From: Aquibaculum arenosum
GTDB lineage: Bacteria; Pseudomonadota; Alphaproteobacteria; Kiloniellales; DSM-21159
NCBI RefSeq assembly: GCF_029222965.1
Contig: NZ_JARHUD010000003.1
Location: 365,497-429,496 of the forward strand
Reading direction: 5' to 3'
Length of the DNA stretch: 64,000 nucleotides
Below, piece by piece: positions 35,965 to 47,044 of this stretch (its first letter is position 1; every line of letters starts with the position of its first letter). A program made the translations under genes and the position numbers. The notes below the pieces were generated by a model. The model ran no database searches, was not told the DNA's origin, and saw only the letters and a list, made by a program, of their open reading frames with translations.

Positions 35965-38520
35965 TCAGAGCGTGCGGGCGACCTCCTGGATCTCATAGCA
36001 CTCGATGCGGTCGCCGACCTGAATGTCCTGATAGTTCTCGAAGGCCATACCGCATTCGTAGCCTTGTTGAACTTCCCGGACCTCATCCTTGAAGCGGCGC
36101 AGCGTCTTCAGGGTGCCGTCGTGGATCACCACGTCGTCGCGCAGCAGGCGGACCTTGGCTCCGCGCTTGACCATGCCTTCCGTCACCATGCAGCCGGCGA
36201 CCCGGCCAACCTTGGTGACATTGAAGGTCTGGCGAATTTCCGCGTAACCCAGGAACTTCTCGTTCTGCTCCGGCTCCAGCATGCCCGACAGGGCTGCCTT
36301 CACGTCGTCGATCACGTTGTAGATGATCGAGTAGTAGCGGATCTCCACGCCATCGCGCTTGGCCAGTTCGCGGGCCTGAGCGTTGGCGCGCACATTGAAG
36401 GCGATCACCAGCGCCCCGGTGGCTCGCGCCAGGGTGATGTCCGACTCGTTGATGCCACCCACTCCGGAGTGCAGCACGTGGGCCCGCACCTCCTCGGTGG
36501 AGAGCTTATCGAGCGAGCTCAGGATGGCTTCGAGTGAGCCGTGCACGTCGGACTTGATGACCAGCGGCAGGTTGGCGGCCTCGCCTTCCTTGATCCGGCT
36601 GAGCATCTGCTCCAGCGAGCCGCGGCCCTTGGCCGTGGCAGCCTGTTGTGCCCGCTTCTTGCGCTCGGCGCGGAAGGACGCAACCTCACGGGCCCGGGCG
36701 TCGTCTTCGACCACCACAAAGTCCTCGCCGGCGTCCGGCGTGCCTGTGAGGCCGAGCACCTCCACCGGCACCGACGGGCCGGCTTCTTCGACCCGCTCGC
36801 CGCGGTCGTTGATCAGGGCGCGCACGCGCCCCGACTCGCTGCCGGCCACGAAGATGTCGCCGACACGCAGGGTGCCGCGCTGCACCAGAACCGTGGCCAC
36901 CGAGCCACGGCCCTGTTCCAGGCGCGCCTCGATGACGGTACCCTCGGCCGGCCGGCCGGGGTTGGCCTTGAGGTCGAGCAGCTCGGCCTGGAGCAGGATG
37001 GATTCGATCAGGTCGGGCAGACCCTCGCGGGACAGTGCGGAGACCGGAACGCAGATGATGTCGCCGCCCATGCTTTCGGGCACGAGATTATGCTGCAGCA
37101 GTTCGGTCATGACCCGGTTGGGGTCGGCGCCCGGCTTGTCGATCTTGTTGATCGCCACAACGATGGGCACTCCGGCCGCCTTGGCGTGACTGATGGCTTC
37201 GACCGTCTGGGCCATGATCCCGTCGTCGGCCGCGACCACCAGGATGACCACGTCGGTCACCGTGGCGCCACGCGCCCGCATGTCGGTAAACGCGGCGTGG
37301 CCCGGGGTGTCGATGAAGGTCAGGCGCTGCCCGCCTTCGACCTCTACCTGATAGGCGCCGATGTGCTGGGTGATACCGCCAGCCTCGCCACCGGCGACGT
37401 CACTCTTGCGCAGCGCGTCCAGCAGCGACGTCTTACCGTGGTCGACGTGGCCCATGACCGTGATGACCGGCGGGCGTGCCTGCAGGTCGGTCTCGTCCTC
37501 GTCTTCGCGCTTGAGACCGACCTCGATGTCCTCGTCCGAAACCCGATGGGCACGGTGGCCAAATTCCTCCACCACCAGTTCGGCGGTGTCGGCGTCGATG
37601 GTCTGGGTGATGGTGGCCATCACGCCCATCTTCATCAGGGTCTTGACCACCTCGCCGCCGCGCTCGGCCATGCGATTGGCCAGCTCCTGGACGGTGATGG
37701 CCTCGGGAATGGTCACGTCACGCACGATTTTCTGGCCTTGCTGCAGGCGCTCACGGGCGCGCTGCTTTTCACGTTCACGTTGCCTGCGCACTGCGGCCAG
37801 GGAGCGCTGGCGCGTCTCCTCCTCGCCGTCGTCCAGGGCGCGGGTGATGGTCAGCTTGCCCTGGCGTCGCTTCGGTTCGCCCTTGGTGCGCGCAGGCGCA
37901 GGCGCCTTGACGGCCGCCTTCTTGCGACCACCGCGAGGGCCAGAGTCTTCCTCTTCCGCCGGACGTGCCGGGGCGCGCTCGACCTTCGCCTTTGCAACCG
38001 GCTCCGCCGGCTGTTCAACAGGCTGAGGCGCGGGTGCGGCCTCCGGCTGAGGCGCCTCAGGCTCGGGCGCCTGGGCTGGTGCGGCGCTATCCGGCTCGGC
38101 CTTGCGGCGGGCTTCCTCGTCAGCGGCGCGCTTCGCCTCTTCCTCGGCGCGCTGCTTGGCTTCTTCCTCGGCCTTGCGGCGGGCTTCCTCTTCAGCCTGA
38201 CGCCGGGCTTCCGCTTCCGCCTTGCGGCGTGCTTCGTCCTCGCGGGCCTGTTCAATGGCACGCATGCGCGCCTCGCGCTCGGCGCGAGTCAGGCCGTCAT
38301 CGCCATGAAACTCAGGGCGCTCGGCCGCAGGTGCCTGCTCGGCGGTCTCGCCAGGGCGGTACACCCGTTTGCGTCGCACTTCGACCTGTACGGTCTTGCT
38401 GCGGCCATGGCTAAAGCTCTGCCGTACCTGCCCGGTCTCGACTGTCTTCTTCAGTTCGAGCTTCTTGGGCCGATTCAGGGTCAGCTTTTTTGCGTCGGTC
38501 TTCTCGTCGGTGCTCGTCAT
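35965..38520 (-). CDS. infB: Translation initiation factor IF-2
   Basis: GTPase that places initiator tRNA on the 30S subunit, 851 residues from the ATG at 38520. Order: an N-terminal [18 protein letters not shown] motif typical of alphaproteobacterial IF-2; a long charged region of heptad-like Arg/Lys/Ala/Glu repeats (about 85-150) and an Ala/Pro-rich stretch; the IF2_N-like domain; the G domain with [10 protein letters not shown] (about 353), DTPGHAAF and NKIDKP; then domains II-IV ([28 protein letters not shown]). The repeat region could be prone to length variation. It follows ylxR by 14 nt. Confidence 0.98.
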   Translation of the reverse strand: MTSTDEKTDAKKLTLNRPKKLELKKTVETGQVRQSFSHGRSKTVQVEVRRKRVYRPGETAEQAPAAERPEFHGDDGLTRAEREARMRAIEQAREDEARRKAEAEARRQAEEEARRKAEEEAKQRAEEEAKRAADEEARRKAEPDSAAPAQAPEPEAPQPEAAPAPQPVEQPAEPVAKAKVERAPARPAEEEDSGPRGGRKKAAVKAPAPARTKGEPKRRQGKLTITRALDDGEEETRQRSLAAVRRQREREKQRARERLQQGQKIVRDVTIPEAITVQELANRMAERGGEVVKTLMKMGVMATITQTIDADTAELVVEEFGHRAHRVSDEDIEVGLKREDEDETDLQARPPVITVMGHVDHGKTSLLDALRKSDVAGGEAGGITQHIGAYQVEVEGGQRLTFIDTPGHAAFTDMRARGATVTDVVILVVAADDGIMAQTVEAISHAKAAGVPIVVAINKIDKPGADPNRVMTELLQHNLVPESMGGDIICVPVSALSREGLPDLIESILLQAELLDLKANPGRPAEGTVIEARLEQGRGSVATVLVQRGTLRVGDIFVAGSESGRVRALINDRGERVEEAGPSVPVEVLGLTGTPDAGEDFVVVEDDARAREVASFRAERKKRAQQAATAKGRGSLEQMLSRIKEGEAANLPLVIKSDVHGSLEAILSSLDKLSTEEVRAHVLHSGVGGINESDITLARATGALVIAFNVRANAQARELAKRDGVEIRYYSIIYNVIDDVKAALSGMLEPEQNEKFLGYAEIRQTFNVTKVGRVAGCMVTEGMVKRGAKVRLLRDDVVIHDGTLKTLRRFKDEVREVQQGYECGMAFENYQDIQVGDRIECYEIQEVARTL

Positions 38521-38534
38521 CTTTTCCCAAGCGC

Positions 38535-39272
38535 TCAATCGTTGGCGTCGCGGCTCGTGCCTGGCCGGTGGCCGGTGGCAGGGCTCCCGGCGTCGTGCCG
38601 GACGGCGTTGTAGGTTGCCAAGCGGGCGCAATCCAGGCGCACACGCTCGGCAAGTCCACCGGGCAGCAGGGTCACGTGCACCGTGGGCCCGCGGCCCAGG
38701 GCATCGCCCAGCTCTTCGGCGGTCAGAATCTCAATCACCTCAAGGCCCGGGCAACGCCCGCGCCCCAGGTTGGCCAGTCTGGCCCGCTGTGGCAGCGAGC
38801 CGTCCGAGGCCTGAAGCAACAGCGCGGCCTCGCCCCGTTCCAGCGGCCCCCGGGCCTTGTCGTGCCCGGCAGCAACCAGACCGGCGCGGCGCGCCAGTCC
38901 CAGACTGTCCCGGCAGCGGCGACGCAGCGCGCCACCAAGCCGGTCGATCAAATCGTCCGGAACGCTGACCGGCATGCGCGCCGATCGGGCAAAGAGCTTG
39001 CGCGCCACGGCGCGTTCCAGCAGCGCTCTGTCGGGCCGGATCCACAGGCCGCGTCCCGGCAGGCGGCCGGCCAAGTCCGGCACCAGGGTGCCGTCCGGTG
39101 CCACGACGAACCGCAGGAGACAATCTTGCGGCAGACGCTCGCCGCTCGCAAGGCACCGACGAATTGGCGACTGCCCCGTTACCACAGGCTCTTCAGCCTC
39201 CGGCGCCGGCGGTCGTCCATCGGGTGGCGCGTGCTGCGCCCCGATCACTGCCGATTCCTGCTCCGCCATCAT
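38535..39272 (-). CDS. YlxR-L7Ae-like fusion RNA-binding protein
   Basis: 245 residues encoded between nusA and infB, the usual ylxR position. The N-terminal YlxR (DUF448) domain at about 35-105 has [19 protein letters not shown] and [19 protein letters not shown]. The C-terminal part (about 120-210) has the ribosomal L7Ae/L30e-like pattern [19 protein letters not shown], with [12 protein letters not shown]. In many bacteria these are two separate genes; the fused form is common in alphaproteobacteria. The ATG at 39272 overlaps the nusA stop. It is presumed to bind rRNA or RNase P components; not proven here. Confidence 0.88.
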   Translation of the reverse strand: MMAEQESAVIGAQHAPPDGRPPAPEAEEPVVTGQSPIRRCLASGERLPQDCLLRFVVAPDGTLVPDLAGRLPGRGLWIRPDRALLERAVARKLFARSARMPVSVPDDLIDRLGGALRRRCRDSLGLARRAGLVAAGHDKARGPLERGEAALLLQASDGSLPQRARLANLGRGRCPGLEVIEILTAEELGDALGRGPTVHVTLLPGGLAERVRLDCARLATYNAVRHDAGSPATGHRPGTSRDAND

Positions 39273-40831
39273 GCCTGGGATGTCTGCTCCTCGCCTTGGG
39301 CCGTCTCGCCTTGCTGTGCTTCGGCCGGCGCGTCCTCGAACCAGTGGGCCCGCGCGGCCATGATGATGCCGTTGGCCTCATCTTCGTTGGGAGCCAGGTC
39401 GCCCAGGAGCTCGATCAACTCGTCGGCTGCCAGGTCACCCACGTCGTCCAGTGTCTTGATGTCGTTCTCGCCGAGGCGCGCCACCATGGCCGAGGTAAGG
39501 CCTTCCAGAGCCGCGACTTCTTCGCTGACCCCGGCACCGCGCCAGCTCTCCTCGTGGCGGCGGTCCTCTTCCTCCAGGAAGTTGCGGGCCCGCTGTTGCA
39601 GCTCGCCCGCGACCTCCTCGTCGAAGCCCTCGATTTCGGTGAGTTCCTCCAGCGGGAGGTAGGCCACCTGGTCGATGGAGGTGAAGCCCTCGGCCACCAA
39701 CAGATGGGCGATCACATCGTCCACATCCAGGGCGTCGATGAACATCTGGGAGCGCGAGCGGAATTCCTCCTGCCGGCGCTGGCTTTCTTCCTCTTCGGTG
39801 AGAATGTCGATGTCCCAGCCGGTGAGCTGCGAGGCGAGGCGGACGTTCTGGCCGCGCCGCCCGATGGCCAAGGAAAGCTGCTCGTCGGGCACCACCACTT
39901 CGATGCGCCCCTGCTCCTCGTCAAGCACGACCTTGCTCACCTCGGCCGGCGCCAGGGCGTTGACCACGAAGGTGGCCGGGTCCGATGACCAGGGAATGAT
40001 GTCGATCTTCTCGCCCTGCAGCTCGCCAACCACGGCCTGAACGCGGCTGCCGCGCATGCCGACGCAGGCGCCGACCGGATCGATGGAGCCGTCGTGGCTC
40101 AAAACGGCGATTTTCGCCCGGCTGCCGGGATCACGCGCCACGGACTTGATCTCGATGATCCCGTCATAAATCTCCGGCACTTCCTGGACAAAGAGCTTGG
40201 CCATGAACTGCGGATGGGAGCGCGAGAGGAAGATCTGCGGCCCCCGGGTTTCCTGGCGCACGTCGGAAATGTAGGCGCGCACACGGTCGCCGGTGCGGAA
40301 GGATTCACGCGGCAGCGTCTCGTCGCGGCGCAGCAGGCCCTCGGCGCGCCCAAGGTCGACGGTGACGTTGCCAAACTCGTTGCGCTTGACCAGTCCGTTG
40401 ACCACCTCGCCCACGCGATCCTTGAACTCGTCGTACTGCCGGGAGCGCTCGGCTTCGCGCACCTTCTGTACGATGACCTGCTTGGCAGTCTGGGCGGCGA
40501 TGCGCCCCAGATCGATCGGTGGCAGCTCATCACTGAGCACGTCGCCGAGCTGGGCATCGGGTTGGCGCAGGCGGGCGTTTTCCAGGTCCACCTCGGTGAA
40601 CTCGTTCTCCACCGACTCGACCACCGTGTGGCAGCGCTTCAGACGAATCTCGCCGGTGCGGCGGTCGATCTCGGCGCGAATGTCGTGCTCCTGGCCATAC
40701 TTGGCCCGGCCCGCGCGCTGAATGGCCTGTTCCATGGCCATGAGCACTTCGTCCGCCTCGATGCCCTTTTCCCGGGCCACGGCGTCAGCCACCTGGAGCA
40801 GCTCTGTCCGCTGAAGTGTGGTCGCTTCCAT
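39269..40831 (-). CDS. nusA: Transcription termination/antitermination protein NusA
   Basis: RNA-polymerase-binding elongation factor, 520 residues from the ATG at 40831 (a TTG four codons upstream is possible). The N-terminal domain ([15 protein letters not shown]) is followed by S1 ([21 protein letters not shown]), KH1 and KH2 ([34 protein letters not shown]), then two C-terminal helix-hairpin-helix repeats ([25 protein letters not shown]) and an acidic tail. It overlaps ylxR by 4 nt. Confidence 0.97.
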   Translation of the reverse strand: MEATTLQRTELLQVADAVAREKGIEADEVLMAMEQAIQRAGRAKYGQEHDIRAEIDRRTGEIRLKRCHTVVESVENEFTEVDLENARLRQPDAQLGDVLSDELPPIDLGRIAAQTAKQVIVQKVREAERSRQYDEFKDRVGEVVNGLVKRNEFGNVTVDLGRAEGLLRRDETLPRESFRTGDRVRAYISDVRQETRGPQIFLSRSHPQFMAKLFVQEVPEIYDGIIEIKSVARDPGSRAKIAVLSHDGSIDPVGACVGMRGSRVQAVVGELQGEKIDIIPWSSDPATFVVNALAPAEVSKVVLDEEQGRIEVVVPDEQLSLAIGRRGQNVRLASQLTGWDIDILTEEEESQRRQEEFRSRSQMFIDALDVDDVIAHLLVAEGFTSIDQVAYLPLEELTEIEGFDEEVAGELQQRARNFLEEEDRRHEESWRGAGVSEEVAALEGLTSAMVARLGENDIKTLDDVGDLAADELIELLGDLAPNEDEANGIIMAARAHWFEDAPAEAQQGETAQGEEQTSQA

Positions 40832-40858
40832 CTCGCGTTCCAACCTATTGAGTCAGGT

Positions 40859-41428
40859 CTAAATTTCGGTTTCCGGCGCGTCGTCGCTTTTCGCAGTCGC
40901 GGCAATCAACGCGTCGGTCAGCACCAGTTTCCCCCGCGCAATCGCCGAGAAGGGGAAGCGGTGTAGCGCTTCGCTCTCGTTCTCTTGCAGCAGGACTTCT
41001 TCGCCCTCGACCCCGCCGAGCAGGCCCCGAAAGCGCTTGCGCCCCTCCTGGGGGGCCGTCAATTCGATCTTGGCCTCGAAGCCAGTCCAGTTTCGATAGT
41101 CCTTCAAGCGCGTGAGCGGACGATCGAGCCCCGGCGAGGAGACCTCAAGGCTGTAGGCCCCCGAAATGGGGTCCTCCACGTCGAGCACGGCCGAGACGCT
41201 GCTGCTCAGATCTGCACAGTCCTCGATCCCCATGCTGCCGTCAGGCCGTTCGGCCATGATCTGCAGCGTCTGGCGACCGCCATCACCGGTGAGCTGAACC
41301 CGCACAATCTCGAAACCCAGATCAGCAACGGTCGGGGCAATGAGGCGCTCGACCTCTGCCGCCTTCCCTTCACTGGTGCGCGCCGGCTCTGCCGACCGCC
41401 CTTCGACGCTCTCACGCGGATCCTGCAC
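40859..41428 (-). CDS. rimP: Ribosome maturation factor RimP
   Basis: 30S assembly factor. The conserved part starts at EVERLIAPTVADLGFEIVRV, followed by EDCADLSSSVSAVLDVEDPI and YSLEVSSPGLDRPL, with a C-terminal SH3-like domain (FSAIARGKLVLTD). The start is uncertain. The GTG at 41428 (189 residues, GGGCGGGAG 12 nt upstream) is preferred over a TTG at 41473 that has no ribosome site and lies against an upstream terminator. It heads the rimP-nusA-ylxR-infB-rbfA-truB-rpsO-pnp operon, 27 nt before nusA. Confidence 0.9.
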   Translation of the reverse strand: MQDPRESVEGRSAEPARTSEGKAAEVERLIAPTVADLGFEIVRVQLTGDGGRQTLQIMAERPDGSMGIEDCADLSSSVSAVLDVEDPISGAYSLEVSSPGLDRPLTRLKDYRNWTGFEAKIELTAPQEGRKRFRGLLGGVEGEEVLLQENESEALHRFPFSAIARGKLVLTDALIAATAKSDDAPETEI

Positions 41429-41483
41429 TTCGACCGTAAACTCCCGCCCAAGACTGAGTGACCGTGCCGGCAACCGGGCGTAA

Positions 41484-41509
41484 TAAAAAAGGCGGGCCAG
41501 TGGCCCACC
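41484..41509 (-). terminator. Intrinsic terminator after trmB
   Basis: On the minus strand GGTGGGCC, a 3-nt loop and GGCCCGCC (41491-41509, one G-U pair) are followed by TTTTTTATT. It is 84 nt after the trmB stop and just before rimP, so it separates metK-trmB from the rimP operon, whose promoter must then lie in the short stretch downstream unless readthrough is used. Confidence 0.85.
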
Positions 41510-41592
41510 ACAGCAAAACGGCTCGGCAAGATAACGAGATCAAGCCAAGACCCTATGGCACGAAGACACACTAGGCCTCTTTCGCGCAGATT

Positions 41593-42342
41593 TCAAGCAC
41601 AAAGGCCGGCGTTTGACCGGCGCGCACGCCTGCGAAACCGCAGGAAGGCCGGCGGTCGTCCCTCTTCCAGCCCTTTGGCCTCATAGCGCGTTTGAGGCCA
41701 GTCTTCCGGCCGATGGCGCCAATCTTCAGCGCGTTCGGCCAGCCATTCGAAGTCCGGATGGGCCAGCAGGTGGCGCAGCATCCAGGTAAGATAGCCCGGA
41801 TCGTCGCTGGCCAGGCGAAATTCGCCGCCGTCCACCATGGCCGCGGCCAGGAGGTCGAGGGTCTCCGGCTGCACGAAGCGCCGCTTGTGATGGCGGGTCT
41901 TGGGCCAGGGGTCGGGGAAGAGAAGGAAGACGCGCGTCAGGCTGGCCTCCGGCAGCAGCGGCAGCAGGGCGCGGGCGTCCTCTTCGAGTATGCGGACATT
42001 GTCGCTGCGCTGCTCCACAAGGCTGCGCAGCAAAGTGGCAATGCCGTTGCGGAAGATCTCAGCACCGATGATGCCGACATGGGGATGCGCAGCCGCCTGG
42101 GCGGCCAAGTGCTCACCCCCGCCGAAGCCCACTTCGAGCCAGTACTCGCGACACGAGGGGAAGAGGGCCTGGAGGTCGAGCAGGGCCGGCGGGTCGGGCA
42201 GGGCTGGCGGGTCGGGCAGTGTCAGTGCCCGGCGCGGCAGCTCTTCATCGATCAAATGCTGCAGCGACCGGCGCAGGGGTCGCCCCGTGCGCCGGCCATG
42301 CAGCTTCGCGGCGGGAGGCCGCACCTCGCCGCTCGCAGACAT
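41593..42342 (-). CDS. trmB: tRNA (guanine-N7-)-methyltransferase TrmB
   Basis: SAM-dependent enzyme making m7G46 in tRNA variable loops. It is 249 residues. SAM motif LEVGFGGGEHLA is near residue 70, IGAEIFRNGIATLL follows, and the catalytic FLLFPDPWPKTRHHKRR is diagnostic. An insert LPDPPALPDPPA at about 42-54 comes from an 18-bp tandem duplication and sits in a disordered N-terminal linker. The ATG shares one base with the metK stop (TGATG): the SAM-making and SAM-using genes are coupled. Confidence 0.95.
   Translation of the reverse strand: MSASGEVRPPAAKLHGRRTGRPLRRSLQHLIDEELPRRALTLPDPPALPDPPALLDLQALFPSCREYWLEVGFGGGEHLAAQAAAHPHVGIIGAEIFRNGIATLLRSLVEQRSDNVRILEEDARALLPLLPEASLTRVFLLFPDPWPKTRHHKRRFVQPETLDLLAAAMVDGGEFRLASDDPGYLTWMLRHLLAHPDFEWLAERAEDWRHRPEDWPQTRYEAKGLEEGRPPAFLRFRRRARRSNAGLCA
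42183..42218 (-). repeat. 18-bp tandem duplication inside trmB
   Basis: Two adjacent 18-nt units (42183-42200 and 42201-42218) differ by one base and encode the repeated hexapeptide LPDPPA in frame. The duplication is in the non-conserved N-terminal linker, so function should be kept. Confidence 0.85.
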
Positions 42343-43514
42343 CAGGCTCCGAAAGCGCGACGCAGTTCGTCCACCAGGTCCGTCCGCTCCCAGGAGAAGC
42401 CGCCGTCGGACTCCGGCGCGCGGCCGAAGTGACCATAGGCCGCGGTGCGGGCATAGATCGGACGGTTCAGCTTCAGGTGCTCGCGGATGCCCCGGGGGCT
42501 GAGGTCCATGACCTCGCGCAGCACCTTCTCCAGCTTATAGGGATCGACCTCGGCGGTGCCGGCAGTCTCCACATAGAGGCTGATCGGCTTGGAGACGCCG
42601 ATGGCGTAGGACACCTGGATCAGGCACTGCTTGGCGAGGCCGGCAGCAACCACGTTCTTGGCCAGGTAGCGCGCGGCGTAGGCGGCCGAGCGGTCCACCT
42701 TGGTCGGATCCTTGCCCGAGAAGGCACCGCCACCGTGCGGCGCAGCGCCGCCATAGGTGTCTACGATGATCTTGCGGCCGGTCAGCCCGCAGTCACCGTC
42801 TGGCCCACCGATCACGAAGCGGCCGGTCGGGTTGACGTAGAACTCATCTTCCGGGGGCATCCAGCCGTTGGGCAGGCAGTGCGAAACGTGGCCGCGCACG
42901 ATTTCGCGGAGCTCCTCCTGGCTCGCCTTTTCCGTATGCTGGGTGGAGACCACCACCGAGGTCACGCCGACCGGAATGCCGTCCTCGTACTGCAGCGTCA
43001 CCTGACTCTTGGCATCGGGCTCCAGGATAGGCTCGGCGCCGGAGTGGCGGGCTTCGGCCATGGATTTGAGAATGGCGTGGGAATAGTGAATCGGCGCGGG
43101 CATGAGCGCATCGGTCTCATCGCAGGCGAAACCGAACATAATGCCCTGGTCGCCGGCGCCCTCGTCCTTGTTGCCGGCGGCGTCTACGCCCACGGCGATG
43201 TCAGCGGACTGCTGATGCACATGCACGGCGACGTCCATGGTTTCCCAGTTGAAACCCTCCTGACGATAGCCGATGTCGCGCACCGCCGCCCGGGCGATGT
43301 CTTCCATCATTGCCGCGTTCACGGCCTCCGGCCCACGGACCTCGCCGGCAAGCACGACGCGGTTGGTGGTCGCCAAGGTCTCCACCGCTACTCGTGACAG
43401 TGGGTCATGGGAGAGGAAGGCGTCGACGATCGCATCTGAGATGCGATCACACACCTTATCCGGATGGCCCTCGGAAACTGATTCGCTGGTGAAGAGATAG
43501 CGGCCTTTACGCAC
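42342..43514 (-). CDS. metK: S-adenosylmethionine synthetase
   Basis: Makes SAM from methionine and ATP. It is 390 residues, standard length, with [20 protein letters not shown] at the N-terminus, [14 protein letters not shown], and the P-loop-like [19 protein letters not shown]. The start is the GTG at 43514 with GAGGA 10 nt upstream. It follows the XRE gene by 171 nt and overlaps trmB by one base. No SAM-type riboswitch could be recognised in the leader. Confidence 0.97.
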   Translation of the reverse strand: MRKGRYLFTSESVSEGHPDKVCDRISDAIVDAFLSHDPLSRVAVETLATTNRVVLAGEVRGPEAVNAAMMEDIARAAVRDIGYRQEGFNWETMDVAVHVHQQSADIAVGVDAAGNKDEGAGDQGIMFGFACDETDALMPAPIHYSHAILKSMAEARHSGAEPILEPDAKSQVTLQYEDGIPVGVTSVVVSTQHTEKASQEELREIVRGHVSHCLPNGWMPPEDEFYVNPTGRFVIGGPDGDCGLTGRKIIVDTYGGAAPHGGGAFSGKDPTKVDRSAAYAARYLAKNVVAAGLAKQCLIQVSYAIGVSKPISLYVETAGTAEVDPYKLEKVLREVMDLSPRGIREHLKLNRPIYARTAAYGHFGRAPESDGGFSWERTDLVDELRRAFGA

Positions 43515-43593
43515 GATAATAAATCCTCGTCGCTGTCTTAGAAGTAAGCGAGATTGCCCGAACGGGCGCGCTTAACCTGCCGCTTGATAGCAG

Positions 43594-43619
43594 CAAGAAC
43601 AAGGCCCCCTCCGGGAGGC
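43594..43619 (-). terminator. Weak hairpin between the XRE gene and metK
   Basis: On the minus strand GCCTCC, loop CGGA, and GGGGGC (43604-43619, one T-G pair) are followed by CTTGTTCTT. It may terminate transcription of the XRE gene or act as an attenuator before metK, and lies 80-105 nt before the metK start. Confidence 0.4.
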
Positions 43620-43685
43620 TCCCATTTTGCGCCGGCTCGGGCAGGGCCGCTCCGGCCACGACGCCGTGGTGGTGAAGCCGCAGAT

Positions 43686-44168
43686 TTATTTCGATTCGTC
43701 GTTGTCGTCCTCTCCCTTTCGACTGTCCAGCGCCGCCAGGGCTTTTGTCATCTCGAAGAGCCGCTTGCGCATTTCCGGCCTGCTGATGCGGTAATAGGCC
43801 CGCACCAGTTCCAGCGTTTCCCGCTTAATCACCGGGTCCGGGGCGGGCATGTAGTCTGCGAGATTCAGCTTCTCCGCAAGCACCCGGCTCGGCGAGCGGG
43901 CGGCGACCTCTTCAGGCATGTCTGCGAAGAAGAAGTTCATATCAGTGTCGAGCACCTGCGACAGGTCATAGAGGCGGCTCGCACTGATTCGGTTGCTGCC
44001 TCGCTCGTACTTCTGCACCTGCTGGAAGGTGAGGCCGATGGCTTCTCCCAACCTCTCCTGGCTGAAGCCCATCAGCGTGCGCCGCTGTCGCACGCGCCTG
44101 CCGACGTGAACGTCCACTGCGTTGGGGCGCCCTGCGCCCCGACCCCGTATACCCTGCCCCTTGGCCAT
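43686..44168 (-). CDS. XRE-family helix-turn-helix regulator upstream of metK
   Basis: 160 residues from the second of two adjacent ATGs after AAGGAGG. The HTH_XRE domain is at about 15-75: VGRRVRQRRTLMGFSQERLG, IGLTFQQVQKYERGSNRISA, RLYDLSQVLDTDMNFFFADM. A C-terminal helical region (about 100-150) has KRETLELVRAYYRI and RKRLFEMTKALA. This is the regulator conserved next to metK in many alphaproteobacteria. By position it may control methionine/SAM genes, but that is inference. A perfect palindrome in its own promoter suggests autoregulation. Confidence 0.9.
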   Translation of the reverse strand: MAKGQGIRGRGAGRPNAVDVHVGRRVRQRRTLMGFSQERLGEAIGLTFQQVQKYERGSNRISASRLYDLSQVLDTDMNFFFADMPEEVAARSPSRVLAEKLNLADYMPAPDPVIKRETLELVRAYYRISRPEMRKRLFEMTKALAALDSRKGEDDNDESK

Positions 44169-44210
44169 CATGCCTCCTTGTTGCACCGCTATTTTCCCGC
44201 GGAATGCTTG

Positions 44211-44239
44211 GCATATTGCATACTATAGTATGTAGTCAA
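44211..44239 (-). promoter_or_regulatory. Promoter of the XRE gene with a palindromic operator in its spacer
   Basis: On the minus strand -35 TTGACT (44234-44239) is followed 17 nt later by a weak -10 (ATATGC, or TATGCC at 18 nt). The spacer holds CATACTATAGTATG (44219-44232), a perfect 14-bp palindrome. A dimer bound there would occlude polymerase, which fits autorepression by the encoded XRE protein. The start codon is about 45 nt downstream. Confidence 0.7.
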
Positions 44240-44592
44240 CATGCTGCCCGCGATTGGGCTCAAGGCAGGCTCCCTGCACGGCGGGCACCCTACTCGACCT
44301 CAGACTCGATCCACCCACTTTACGGCCTGGACCGTGCAGCGGACGGATCGGGACAGTGGGGCGAACCACTATTCCCGAGCCCGACCAGCAAAGCACACCA
44401 CTATTACATGTTTCCCGCGCAAATCAAGGCTGTGTTGTTGCGTTACTGCCGTAAAGTAGCACTGCGGTGCAGCCGGGAGCGAATGGCCGCGGGTCCTTTA
44501 CGCCCAGGCGCAGGCCGGGTTTGCCGGCTCCGGCTTGTTCCCCGGCGCGCTTTGCGGCAAGTTGCCGCGCTGCATGCAGAGGAGGCAACGCG
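44240..44592 (+). other. Intergenic region upstream of lpdA
   Basis: 353 nt between the XRE promoter and the lpdA start on the opposite strand. Short open frames here have no ribosome sites or recognisable products. The last 12 nt before lpdA contain AGAGGAGG. No promoter hexamers could be chosen with confidence. Confidence 0.5.
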
Positions 44593-45990
<1,398 letters not shown>

Positions 45991-46000
45991 GGCCTTCTGT

Positions 46001-46930
46001 ATGACTCTGCTGTTCAAGTCCGATATCGAGCGTCACGACACCTGGCTGCCGGCGCTGCAGAAACACCTGGCGGGTCGGGAGGTCCGGCTCTGGCCCGAGG
46101 TGGGGGAGAAGGCGGATATCGAGTACGCCCTGGTCTGGGAGCCGCCCGAGGGTTTTCTCGCCACGCTGCCGAACCTGAAGGCGATCTTCTCGATCGGCGC
46201 CGGGATCGATCACATCATTGCCGACCGCAAGCGCCCGGCGCATCTGCCGGTGGTCCGCATGGTGGAGGACGGGCTGACGGCGGGGATGACCGAGTTCGTG
46301 CTGATGCAGGTGCTCTATCACCATCGCTTCATGCTGGACTTTCGCGCCCAGGCAGCTCAGCGCCTCTGGCGAGAAATTCCCGCGATTCCCGCCGGTGACC
46401 GCCGGGTGGGCATCCTGGGGCTCGGTGTGCTCGGCCGGGATGCGGCGGCCAAGCTGGCGACGCTGGGCTTCGATGTGGCGGGCTGGAGCCGCACTCCCAA
46501 GGAGGTGGCGGGCGTGGCCTGCTATCACGGGGCTGAGGGGCTCGATGCCATGCTGGCGCGCAGCGACATCCTCGTCTGCCTGCTGCCGCTCACTTCCGAA
46601 ACCCGCGGCATTCTCAATGCGCAGCTCTTCGCGAAGCTGCCGCGTGGCGCCTGTCTGATCAATGTCGGGCGCGGCGCGCACCAGGTGGAGACCGACATCC
46701 TGGCGGCCCTGGATTCGGGACAGCTCAAGGAGGCTTCGCTGGACGTGTTCGAGACCGAGCCGCTGCCGGCGGACAGCCCGCTGTGGGAGCATCCCCGGGT
46801 GGTGATGACGCCGCACATTGCCTCGATGACCGTGCCGGACACGGCAGCGCGCTCGGTGGCCGAGAACATCGCCCGCATCGAGGCCGGCCAGCCGCCGCTC
46901 AATGTGGTGGATTTCGAACGCGGTTACTGA
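46001..46930 (+). CDS. GhrA-like glyoxylate/hydroxypyruvate reductase
   Basis: D-isomer-specific 2-hydroxyacid dehydrogenase, 309 residues, starting 10 nt after lpdA. The nucleotide motif is VGILGLGVLGRDAA with GWSRTPK after the second strand. The catalytic Arg is in NVGRGAHQVETD, the Glu in DVFETEPLP and the His in VVMTPHIASMT. The short catalytic domain and GIDHIIADR segment match the GhrA branch, which reduces glyoxylate and hydroxypyruvate with NADPH; the precise substrate is not proven. Confidence 0.9.
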   Translation: MTLLFKSDIERHDTWLPALQKHLAGREVRLWPEVGEKADIEYALVWEPPEGFLATLPNLKAIFSIGAGIDHIIADRKRPAHLPVVRMVEDGLTAGMTEFVLMQVLYHHRFMLDFRAQAAQRLWREIPAIPAGDRRVGILGLGVLGRDAAAKLATLGFDVAGWSRTPKEVAGVACYHGAEGLDAMLARSDILVCLLPLTSETRGILNAQLFAKLPRGACLINVGRGAHQVETDILAALDSGQLKEASLDVFETEPLPADSPLWEHPRVVMTPHIASMTVPDTAARSVAENIARIEAGQPPLNVVDFERGY

Positions 46931-47044
46931 ACTGAGGCCGTCCCGCGTGCCCTTGTTTCGAGCGGGGTAAGCAGCCATTTTGAGGGCAGTCCGGTGCCGC
47001 CAGGGCCGGTTGTGATGCCTTAAATTCCGAACGGAGTCTGCGCA

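Noticed and set aside
36541..38613. A 690-codon open frame antisense to infB, and similar long antisense frames opposite lpdA, the HyuA-HyuB gene and 45944-47992
   Set aside because: High G+C removes stop codons from other frames. The translations lack any recognisable domain, and the opposite strand encodes proteins with complete motifs.
43515..43685. Possible SAM-sensing riboswitch upstream of metK
   Set aside because: I looked for SAM-II, SAM-V and SAM/SAH core sequences and the expected pseudoknot; none matched. Only a short G-C hairpin with a poor U-tract was found.
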